This document shows positions 1 to 5,204 of a stretch of DNA of 7,610 nucleotides, in pieces. The stretch comes from Fibrobacterales bacterium (GTDB taxonomy: Bacteria > Fibrobacterota > Fibrobacteria > Fibrobacterales > Fibrobacteraceae), in contig BNUP01000103.1 of assembly GCA_025997455.1 (NCBI GenBank), positions 1-7,610 of the forward strand, given 5' to 3'. A program made the translations under genes and the position numbers. Numbering within the stretch: the first letter of the stretch is position 1; every line of letters starts with the position of its first letter. Below the pieces are notes generated by a model. The model was not told the origin of the DNA and searched no databases. It saw nothing but the letters and a program-made list of their open reading frames with translations.

Positions 1-396
1 GGTTTAATCGGGTTTGAGGCAATTTCAAGAGGTGCAGTGCAGAGCACAGAGGTGGATATTTCTGGGGCACTTTTGCAAACAATAGAGGAAACTGCAAAAA
101 AATGGGGAATTGCAAATAAAGTTATCACCAAAAAAAACGATATTTTCAATTTGTGTCGTGCTAAAACTCCTTCCGAAACGGTGAGCAAAGCCTTAAATTC
201 AGAGCAAAACTCCTTCGATTTAATTTACGCCGACCCGCCATTTACCGAAATTTACCCTGATTTAAGGATATTTTTACCGATACTTTCGGCAAAAGGCTTT
301 GCTGTTTTTGAAATGCCCTCTCGCACTTTGCCCGCTTGGGCAAACGAAGCAAAAAAACTGCGCAGTTACGGGGAATCTACTTTGGCAATTTTTTAG
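1..396 (+). CDS. rsmD: 16S rRNA (guanine966-N2)-methyltransferase RsmD, 3' part
   Basis: The gene enters from the left edge, and 131 codons are present before the TAG stop. RsmD methylates N2 of G966 in 16S rRNA during small-subunit assembly in the cytoplasm, using SAM. The first visible residues, GLIGFEAISRGA, match the stretch after the SAM-binding glycine motif (the family has SGxxGxEAxSRGA). VDIS at about residue 18 fits the acidic strand-2 end that binds the ribose. DPPF at 232-243 is the N-methyltransferase motif IV that holds the target amino group. The C-terminus (FAVFEMPSR onward) has the usual strand order and length, so the 3' end appears intact. The N-terminal third is outside the window. 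The next gene starts 121 bases downstream on the same strand; nothing links their functions. DUF-type N6/N2 methyltransferases share DPPF, but the SRGA block favours RsmD. Confidence 0.85.
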   Translation, partial: GLIGFEAISRGAVQSTEVDISGALLQTIEETAKKWGIANKVITKKNDIFNLCRAKTPSETVSKALNSEQNSFDLIYADPPFTEIYPDLRIFLPILSAKGFAVFEMPSRTLPAWANEAKKLRSYGESTLAIF

Positions 397-517
397 CAAT
401 GTTAAACGGGCGAATAATAAATTCTCCCTTCTCCCTCCCTGCACCGCCGAGTGCTTCTTCAATTGTGAACGCGGTGTGCGCCGAACGCCCCCAAAAAATT
501 TCTACCTTAACTATTCT
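397..517. other. Intergenic gap between rsmD and the glycan gene block
   Basis: This 121-base gap has no gene. It holds a pyrimidine-rich stretch at about 422-440 (three short GGG runs on the minus strand) and one copy of a 26-bp repeat at 467-492. I see no convincing terminator for rsmD and no clear promoter for the next gene. A reading frame open from 299 across this gap into the methyltransferase is a shadow of rsmD followed by chance openness; nothing in it looks conserved. Confidence 0.6.
467..492 (+). repeat. 26-bp dispersed repeat, copy 1
   Basis: The sequence begins GAACGCGGTGTG and ends CGCCCCC. It recurs in opposite orientation at 4819-4844 with 24 of 26 identical bases; the mismatches are at repeat positions 13 and 19. 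Similarity stops at both ends, so the unit is about 26 bp. Both copies are intergenic. They flank the methyltransferase, glycosyltransferase, flippase and PLP-enzyme genes. Confidence 0.75.
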
Positions 518-1342
518 ATGAAACACGAAGAGCCGACTGTCTCGACTTGGAATAAAGTTTGGAATACGAGAAAGGATTTGGATAAGGTATATCCCTCGTC
601 GCCTGCGGTGCTAAACTCGCTTTTGCATTTGTTGAGCGGTAATTTGCAACTTTACAGGAGTGAATCGCAAAGTCAAACGGGGTGCATAGGCTTGTTGAAC
701 GGGTTAAAAATTTTGGAGGTCGGGGCGGGAACAGGCAGAGACAGTGCCGCACTTGCTAAGTTAGGAGCAGAGGTTTTTATTTTGGATTATTCGGATGAGT
801 CATTAGAAATTTGTGCGGAATTGGCAAAAAATACCCCGAATTTGCATTTGGTTCAAGGCGATGCTTTTAACACACCCTTTCCCGATGAGTCATTTGATGT
901 GGTGTTTCACCAAGGTTTGGCAGAGCATTTTAGAGACCCCTTGCCGCTCATAAAAGAGAATGCACGAATTTTGAAGACGGGAGGCTTTGTGCTGTGCGAT
1001 GTTCCGCAAACATTTCACCCATACACGATAATTAAGCATATTTTAATAGCGATTGGAAAATGGTTCGCTGGGTGGGAAACGGAATTTACGCCCTCTCAAC
1101 TCAATAAACTTATTCGCAGGGCGGGACTTGAGGTGATATACGAATACGGCTCTTGGATGAAACCGAATCTGTTTTACAGAATTTTTCGACAAATCGGGTT
1201 TAAGGTCGGGTTGAATTTGCCCAAATATCCGTTACAAGGCACAATTTATCAGAGACTTAAAGATAGAGTTCTAAACTTCATAAGTCGTTATAGAATAAGC
1301 CGTTACACGCAAGTTTGCATTGGAGCAGTCGGAAAAAAATGA
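518..1342 (+). CDS. Class I SAM-dependent methyltransferase (Methyltransf_11 type)
   Basis: The 274-residue protein has a Rossmann methyltransferase fold. Motif I, LEVGAGTGRD (residues 66-75), binds SAM. D90 at the end of strand 2 (ILDYS) should contact the ribose, GD at 114-115 lies near the adenine, and FDVVFHQGLAEHF (126-138) is the motif IV region. No DPPY/NPPF motif is present, so a small-molecule, lipid or sugar target is likelier than a nucleobase. The C-terminal part (about 170-274) is basic and aromatic and might contact membrane or substrate. ATG 518 was chosen because homology-like sequence begins soon after it and no earlier ATG in this frame is downstream of rsmD. It has no Shine-Dalgarno site. 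Its TGA (1340-1342) overlaps the next gene's ATG, so the two are coupled. The context suggests it methylates a sugar or glycolipid; that is inference. Confidence 0.82.
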   Translation: MKHEEPTVSTWNKVWNTRKDLDKVYPSSPAVLNSLLHLLSGNLQLYRSESQSQTGCIGLLNGLKILEVGAGTGRDSAALAKLGAEVFILDYSDESLEICAELAKNTPNLHLVQGDAFNTPFPDESFDVVFHQGLAEHFRDPLPLIKENARILKTGGFVLCDVPQTFHPYTIIKHILIAIGKWFAGWETEFTPSQLNKLIRRAGLEVIYEYGSWMKPNLFYRIFRQIGFKVGLNLPKYPLQGTIYQRLKDRVLNFISRYRISRYTQVCIGAVGKK

Positions 1343-2460
1343 ACATTTTGGTGCTCAACTACCGAGACAGGAGTCACCCTTTGGCGGGCGGTGCAGAGGT
1401 GCATTTGCACAAGATTTTCGGGCGATTAGTGGAGTTGGGGCATTCGGTTACGCTATTTACCACTTCTTACAAGGGAGCAAAATCAAAGGAAATTTTAGAC
1501 GGAATTGAAGTTGTTAGATATGGGAGCGATTTATCATTTCAAATTAGCATTTTTTTGAAAGTCCCGCACTTGATAAAAGATAAGAAAATAGATGCCGTTG
1601 TTGAGGACTTAAATAAACTTCCACTCTTCACTCCCCTACTCACAAAACTTCCTAAGTTGGTGCAAATTCATCACTTATGGAAAACAAGCATATTCAGAGA
1701 GGCGGCTTTCCCAATCGCTTTAGCGGTGTATCTGGGTGAAAGAATTATTCCGTTATTTTACAAAAAATGCACATTTGCGGCGGTGAGTCCGAGTGCGAAA
1801 AATGAACTTATAGAATTGGGAATTAAGGGAGAGCAAATTTCCGTAATTTACAACGGAATAGATTCGGAATTATTGGAAACAGAACGAGTTAGAGAAAAAG
1901 CACCTGCATTTTTCCTTTTTCTAGGGCGGTTGAGAAAATATAAGGGCGTGTGGGTTGCGTTAAAGGCGTTTAAAATTTTTGCAAAAAAATATCCTGAGGC
2001 TAAGTTGATTTTTGCAGGAACGGGTTCGGAAGAGCAAAAATTAAAGAACTCGGTTCAAAAATGGGGTTTAGGAGATTCCGTTCAATTTTTGGGTGCGGTG
2101 AGCGGTGAGAAAAAAAGGGAATTGTTGAGAGGGGCGATAGCCTTACTGCAAACGAGTTTTAAGGAAGGTTGGGGGTTAACCGTTATAGAGGCGGCAAGTT
2201 GCGGAACGGTGAGCATTGCGAGCAATGTTTCGGGTTTATGCGACAGCGTTAAAGACGGCGAAACAGGGTTGCTTTTCAAAGCGGGCAATGCTGCCGATTG
2301 TGCAAAAAAAATGGTCGAAATTTTCTCTAACTCCGCACTCCGTAATAACTTAGAGAGTTCCGCAAAAATTTATGCATCCTCATTTGATTGGGGAAACTCC
2401 GCTACGGAAACACTTGCCTTACTGCAAAAGGAAATTGGATTTTCGGAGGTTGAAAAATGA
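1339..2460 (+). CDS. Glycosyltransferase family 4-type (GT-B fold) glycosyltransferase
   Basis: The 373-residue protein has the two Rossmann-like halves of GT-B enzymes. The N-terminal half begins MNILVLNYRD, and GGAEVHLH (17-24) is the glycine-rich acceptor-side loop typical of GT4. The C-terminal half has FLGRLRKYKG (194-203), FAGTGSEE (225-232), and the retaining-enzyme EX7E motif at E276 and E284 in KEGWGLTVIEAASCG. It should transfer a sugar from a nucleotide-sugar donor at the cytoplasmic membrane face; donor and acceptor are unknown. ATG 1339 was chosen over the ATG at 1315 because family proteins begin at the first strand and ATGA overlaps the previous stop. A possible GGAG (1322-1325) is rather far upstream, so translation probably depends on coupling. 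The next gene also starts by an ATGA overlap. Confidence 0.9.
   Translation: MNILVLNYRDRSHPLAGGAEVHLHKIFGRLVELGHSVTLFTTSYKGAKSKEILDGIEVVRYGSDLSFQISIFLKVPHLIKDKKIDAVVEDLNKLPLFTPLLTKLPKLVQIHHLWKTSIFREAAFPIALAVYLGERIIPLFYKKCTFAAVSPSAKNELIELGIKGEQISVIYNGIDSELLETERVREKAPAFFLFLGRLRKYKGVWVALKAFKIFAKKYPEAKLIFAGTGSEEQKLKNSVQKWGLGDSVQFLGAVSGEKKRELLRGAIALLQTSFKEGWGLTVIEAASCGTVSIASNVSGLCDSVKDGETGLLFKAGNAADCAKKMVEIFSNSALRNNLESSAKIYASSFDWGNSATETLALLQKEIGFSEVEK
2445..2449 (+). promoter_or_regulatory. Strong Shine-Dalgarno site for the flippase-like gene
   Basis: GGAGG lies 7 bases before ATG 2457, inside the last codons of the glycosyltransferase gene. It fixes the start at 2457 rather than the internal Met18. 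It is the clearest ribosome site in the three-gene unit, so the membrane protein probably has its own initiation as well as coupling. Confidence 0.75.
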
Positions 2461-3518
2461 CTCCAAAGTCTTCTGAAACTGCCACGCCCATCGCAAGCAG
2501 AGAACAGATGAGTCGCTCGGCAGATTCACTAAAAAACACTCTTGTATTCATATTAAAACTTCTAATTTCTGCGGTTCTCTGCTTTTTTATTTGGAGGAAT
2601 ATAGTTGCTACACCCGAAATAGAATCTGAGAACTTCGCTCAAATTCTAAAAAACATCAATGGTTTATACATATTTTTTGCCGTATTTTGTATATTTTTAT
2701 CGTATTTTTCGGGCTGTCTGCAATGGAAACAACTCCTTGTAACTCAAAAAATTTCAATGACTTACGGAAAATTATTAAAAGTTTATTTTGTAGGTTCCTT
2801 TTTCAATAATTTTATGCCCGGAAATGTGGGCGGCGATATTAAAAAAGTCTATGATATAAAGCAGAACTCGGAGGAAACAGTTGGCGCGGCAGTCTCGGCT
2901 ACCCTGCTCGACCGTCTATGCGGTTTATACATATTGTGTGCATTTGCCCTTGCTGTAGGTTTGGCATTTTTTTGGAGAGATTCAGAACAAAAATACTTTT
3001 TATTGCCTTCCCTGTTAATATTTCTCTGTTTTTCGCTTGCACTCGCTATGCTTTTTAGCCGTAGGTTCGGCAAGTTAATTTACGGTCGCCTGCTCCCCTT
3101 TTTCGGCGAAAAAATTTTGCACCTTCACATGAGATTTCAAGCATTTCGCACCAAACGACTTTTTGTGCAACTCTTTTTATTATCTACACTTACACAGAGT
3201 TTGCGAATCCTTTCGCACTATTTTTGCGGGCTTGCCATTGGCGTTAATATTTCTGTAAGTTGGTATTTCTACTATATTCCGCTTGTGGCGATTGTGAGTG
3301 CACTTCCTATTTCAATAGGCGGTTTTGGACCTCGCGAGTTTTTGGCTCAGAACCTCTTTGGCAGAGTTGGAGTAGGTTCAATGGAGGCGGTTATTGTACA
3401 ACTTTTGGCTTACGGTGCAAATTTAGCGGTGAGTTTATTCGGAGCGATAGAATTTTTAATCCGTTCCAACCCTTCACGCAACAACTCGCGCTCGCAGGCA
3501 AAATTCAACCGCACATAG
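2457..3518 (+). CDS. Flippase-like integral membrane protein (YbhN/LPG_synthase_TM family, UPF0104)
   Basis: The 353-residue protein has about eight hydrophobic segments (roughly 27-47, 69-86, 108-122, 150-172, 181-200, 236-260, 270-287, 310-336). Two family signatures are clear: FFNNFMPGNVGGDIKKVY (115-132) followed by LLDRLCGLY (150-158), and PISIGGFGPREFLAQ (284-298). Relatives include the flippase half of MprF and archaeal AglD; the family is thought to move or handle lipid-linked substrates in the membrane. Next to a GT4 enzyme and a methyltransferase, a role in export or processing of a glycolipid or lipid-linked sugar is reasonable but inferred. The last membrane segment ends near residue 336. 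The tail after it (SNPSRNNSRSQAKFNRT) is polar and lies antisense to the conserved end of the PLP enzyme, so it may be a readthrough extension rather than a functional part. Confidence 0.85.
   Translation: MTPKSSETATPIASREQMSRSADSLKNTLVFILKLLISAVLCFFIWRNIVATPEIESENFAQILKNINGLYIFFAVFCIFLSYFSGCLQWKQLLVTQKISMTYGKLLKVYFVGSFFNNFMPGNVGGDIKKVYDIKQNSEETVGAAVSATLLDRLCGLYILCAFALAVGLAFFWRDSEQKYFLLPSLLIFLCFSLALAMLFSRRFGKLIYGRLLPFFGEKILHLHMRFQAFRTKRLFVQLFLLSTLTQSLRILSHYFCGLAIGVNISVSWYFYYIPLVAIVSALPISIGGFGPREFLAQNLFGRVGVGSMEAVIVQLLAYGANLAVSLFGAIEFLIRSNPSRNNSRSQAKFNRT
3410..3518. other. 109-bp antisense overlap of two convergent coding 3' ends
   Basis: The flippase-like gene (plus) stops at 3518 and the PLP enzyme gene (minus) stops at 3410, so the last 36 codons of each, stop included, share DNA. 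The frames are arranged so that third codon positions face each other. On the minus side the overlap codes conserved family sequence (RLNFACERELLREGLERI). On the plus side it codes the last membrane segment and a non-conserved tail. No intergenic terminator can fit between the genes. Confidence 0.85.
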
Positions 3519-4585
3519 CCGGGAAAACCAAAATCTGCTCCGTTAGATAACCCCACTCCCGCATTCTCAAAAAATTGAGTCGGATTATCTGAAATTCTCC
3601 TAGCATCTATCCAAGCCAAATAGGTCGCCTCCAAATCGGTGAGCGTGAGTTGCGGAATTGCACCGATTGTCTCGCGGACGAGTAACCAATTTTGCCAAAG
3701 GTAGTCCAAAAGTTCCTGCCGCCACGGTTCGCCATACTTAAAAGCCGCCGTTCCTGCGGTAAAACCGAACAAATTTACATCTGGAACAATTCCGTGCATA
3801 ACCCTTGCAAATTTTCGGCGGAGTTCGGCATTGGGAATAATCGCAAAGGAACAACTTATTCCCGGAATATTGTAAGTTTTACTCGGAGCCATTAGGGTTA
3901 TGGTTCGCTCGGTAAGTTCGGGAATGTGCTCGGCAATGCAATAATGCCGTTTTGTGCGGTCGAGAATTAAACCGTTGTGAATTTCGTCCGAAGTTACCAC
4001 CACATTTTTTTCCGTACAAATTCGACCGAGTTCTTTTAACTCCTCGCTCGAAAACGCACGCCCAACCGGATTATGCGGGTTGCAAAATAAAAGATGTCCG
4101 CCTTCTTTTGGAATGGCTCGCTTAAACTCATCAAAATCGATATGCCACTTAACAAGTTCATTGCCGCCAACCTGTACAGCAGATTGTCTCATAGGCAAAA
4201 GTATGTAATTTTTTCCGAATTCTTTTGCTATACTCAAAAAAGGCGGATAAATCGGAGTGAAAGTAAAAAGAGGTTCGCTCTCAACAGCACGAACCGCCAC
4301 CTGCAGCCCGCTCACTATTCCCGGAAACCACAAAATCCATTCGGGTTTAATTTCCCAATTGAAATGCGTTTTCACATGGTCAATGGTTGCCTCAACGAGT
4401 TCAGATGGCACTTTGGTATAACCGAAAACTCCGTGTTCCACTCGCTTGTGCAAAGCGTCTATCACCTCAGGCGGAGAAAAGCAATCCATATCCGCAACCC
4501 AAAGCGGAATTATATTTTGCTCTTTCTTATACTTATCCCACTTCAGGGAATTTGTGCCGAAACGGTCTTTTGGAAAACGCAACAT
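3410..4585 (-). CDS. MalY/PatB-family PLP-dependent C-S lyase or aminotransferase
   Basis: At 391 residues this is the usual length for MalY/PatB proteins, a fold-type I PLP family that mostly cleaves cystathionine or cysteine S-conjugates (beta C-S lyase) and is often annotated as class I/II aminotransferase. Visible signatures are LKWDKY (14-19), PLWVADMD (27-34), HGVFGYT (51-57), NPHNPVGRAF (169-178), TSDEIHNG (198-205), APSKTYNIPG (233-242) with K236 as the PLP-binding lysine, and YVRLNF (357-362) with R359 as the likely substrate carboxylate arginine. It is a cytosolic enzyme of sulfur amino acid metabolism, with no evident link to the glycan genes. ATG 4585 places the start exactly where relatives begin. 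It has no Shine-Dalgarno; the preceding bases are pyrimidine-rich. The 12-residue tail after ERIKNSI runs into the flippase gene. Confidence 0.88.
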   Translation of the reverse strand: MLRFPKDRFGTNSLKWDKYKKEQNIIPLWVADMDCFSPPEVIDALHKRVEHGVFGYTKVPSELVEATIDHVKTHFNWEIKPEWILWFPGIVSGLQVAVRAVESEPLFTFTPIYPPFLSIAKEFGKNYILLPMRQSAVQVGGNELVKWHIDFDEFKRAIPKEGGHLLFCNPHNPVGRAFSSEELKELGRICTEKNVVVTSDEIHNGLILDRTKRHYCIAEHIPELTERTITLMAPSKTYNIPGISCSFAIIPNAELRRKFARVMHGIVPDVNLFGFTAGTAAFKYGEPWRQELLDYLWQNWLLVRETIGAIPQLTLTDLEATYLAWIDARRISDNPTQFFENAGVGLSNGADFGFPGYVRLNFACERELLREGLERIKNSIAPNKLTAKFAP

Positions 4586-4602
4586 TGGGGGAAGGTAGAA
4601 AA

Positions 4603-4651
4603 TGTGGCGTGTAGGGTGTAGGGTGTGGCGTGTAGGGTGTGGGGTGTGGGG
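4603..4651 (+). repeat. G-rich tandem repeat
   Basis: A 17-bp unit (TGTGGCGTGTAGGGTGT) occurs exactly twice, at 4603-4619 and 4624-4640, with a 21-bp period, and the same TAGGGTG/GTGGGG words continue to 4651. A related 12-mer, TAGGGTGTGGGG, recurs at 4633-4644 and 4880-4891. Five runs of three or more G lie on the plus strand at 4614, 4621, 4635, 4641 and 4648. It sits about 20-65 bases upstream of the PLP enzyme start. Confidence 0.75.
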
Positions 4652-4691
4652 AATAGAGTGTAAAGTTGAAAGTTGGGAGTAGAGTTTGTAG

Positions 4692-4717
4692 GGGCGTGGT
4701 TTTTAACCCGCCCTTTT
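4692..4717 (+). terminator. Possible plus-strand terminator hairpin
   Basis: GGGCGTGGTT (4692-4701) pairs with AACCCGCCC (4705-4713) over 9 bp with one bulged T, around a TTT loop, and is followed by TTTT (4714-4717). This is the first terminator-like structure on the plus strand after the flippase gene ends at 3518. The U-run is short, so the call is tentative; it could also be just a GC-rich intergenic palindrome. Confidence 0.4.
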
Positions 4718-4818
4718 AGAATTGCAAGGGGAAATGATGGATTTTTTTTGACAGCAATAAATAAAATAATCAAACAATAGCCTCTTATTCTACGCTGTCC
4801 AGTCGCTTTGCTTGGTGT

Positions 4819-4844
4819 GGGGGCGCTCGGCACACACCGCGTTC
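4819..4844 (-). repeat. 26-bp dispersed repeat, copy 2 (inverted)
   Basis: On the minus strand this reads GAACGCGGTGTG...CGCCCCC and matches 467-492 at 24 of 26 positions. It lies just inside the left arm of the 4795-4939 inverted repeat, which copy 1 lacks. Confidence 0.75.
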
Positions 4845-4856
4845 CCTTGTTAATTT

Positions 4857-4908
4857 ACTCGGCAGTGCAGGGTGGGGTATAGGGTGTGGGGAAACTCGGC
4901 AGTGTAGG
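4857..4908 (+). repeat. 15-bp direct repeat pair
   Basis: ACTCGGCAGTGCAGG (4857-4871) and ACTCGGCAGTGTAGG (4894-4908) differ at one base and are 37 bp apart. The spacer contains the 12-mer shared with the G-rich repeat at 4633. No function can be assigned. Confidence 0.6.
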
Positions 4909-4965
4909 CGGGACACCAAGCCGTTAGGCGACTGGGCAGACTAATTTGTTTATTTCTTTTCTGCC

Positions 4966-5016
4966 AATCCAAAGAATGCAATGCACACTTTGGATTATCG
5001 GGTCAAGCCCGATAAT
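4966..5016. repeat. Two overlapping, mutually exclusive hairpins
   Basis: Hairpin A: AATCCAAAG (4966-4974) with CTTTGGATT (4988-4996), a perfect 9-bp stem and 13-nt loop. Hairpin B: ATTATCGGG (4994-5002) with CCCGATAAT (5008-5016), a perfect 9-bp stem around TCAAG. They share 4994-4996, so they cannot both form fully. Hairpin B resembles the widespread intergenic palindromes with a CGGG-TCAAG-CCCG core seen in many genomes. Confidence 0.6.
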
Positions 5017-5100
5017 GACAGTAGGGGTGGCATTTATGCCGCCCGCCCACCGCACCTCAGGCATTATTTTCAAAAATCAACGCGCCAATCCAAAATCGCA

Positions 5101-5163
5101 CGCCGTTTGCCCGCCAGCCACATTAAAATTAAATTGCAATCTTAAATCGGCGGGCTAACGGCG
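5101..5163. repeat. Long inverted repeat next to the FISUMP gene 3' hairpin
   Basis: CGCCGTTTGCCCGCC (5101-5115) pairs with GGCGGGCTAACGGCG (5149-5163) over 15 bp with one T:T mismatch. The 33-nt loop is A/T-rich. It directly abuts the hairpin at 5164-5204, forming a two-hairpin block just downstream of the lipoprotein gene on the minus strand. Confidence 0.65.
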
Positions 5164-5204
5164 GTTTTCCCTGCTCTTGCCCTTACGGGCTTAGCAGGGA
5201 AAAC
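5164..5204 (-). terminator. Strong stem-loop directly after the FISUMP lipoprotein stop
   Basis: GTTTTCCCTGCT (5164-5175) and AGCAGGGAAAAC (5193-5204) form a perfect 12-bp stem. Inside it GCCC (5179-5182) pairs with GGGC (5187-5190) around a 4-nt loop; on the minus strand the loop reads GTAA. The stem begins at the base after the TAA stop (5205-5207). It would work as a terminator or 3'-end stabiliser, but no T-run follows on the minus strand, so it is not a classical intrinsic terminator. A cruciform used in retroelement targeting is the alternative discussed in the findings. Confidence 0.55.

Larger units (their letters stand above)
4795..4939. repeat. Imperfect inverted repeat bounding a 145-bp segment
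   Basis: CTGTCCAGTCGC-TTT-GCTTGGTGT (4795-4818) is complementary to ACACCAAGC-CGTTAG-GCGACTGGGCAG (4913-4939). The outer 12 bp match at 11 positions, the inner 9 bp match perfectly, and the short middle differs. The enclosed DNA holds the second 26-bp repeat and a 15-bp direct repeat. The shape is like a small non-autonomous element, but I see no target-site duplication. Confidence 0.55.
4586..5204. other. Gene-free, repeat-dense region
   Basis: This 619-base stretch lies upstream of the PLP enzyme gene and downstream of the FISUMP lipoprotein gene, both on the minus strand. I find no credible gene. It contains G-rich tandem repeats (4603-4651), a hairpin with a T-run (4692-4717), an A/T-rich patch (4741-4780), an imperfect inverted repeat (4795-4939) enclosing the second 26-bp repeat and a 15-bp direct repeat, and four more hairpins up to 5204. 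Any promoter for the PLP enzyme must be here, but I cannot identify one securely. Confidence 0.7.

Noticed and set aside
299..517. N-terminal extension of the methyltransferase frame upstream of 518
   Set aside because: It overlaps rsmD and the intergenic repeat, is Cys/Pro-rich, and is longer than expected for the family.
4094..4621. 175-codon plus-strand open frame
   Set aside because: It is antisense to the well-supported PLP enzyme gene and lacks conserved motifs.
4748..4776. Perfect TTGACA (-35) on the plus strand in an A/T-rich patch
   Set aside because: No -10 lies at 16-18 bp spacing and no plus-strand gene follows.
4603..5016. CRISPR array
   Set aside because: The repeats are short, irregularly spaced and without unique spacers of constant length; no cas gene is present.
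4946..5158. 70-codon plus-strand open frame
   Set aside because: It covers the palindromic repeats, has no ribosome site and has no recognisable sequence.
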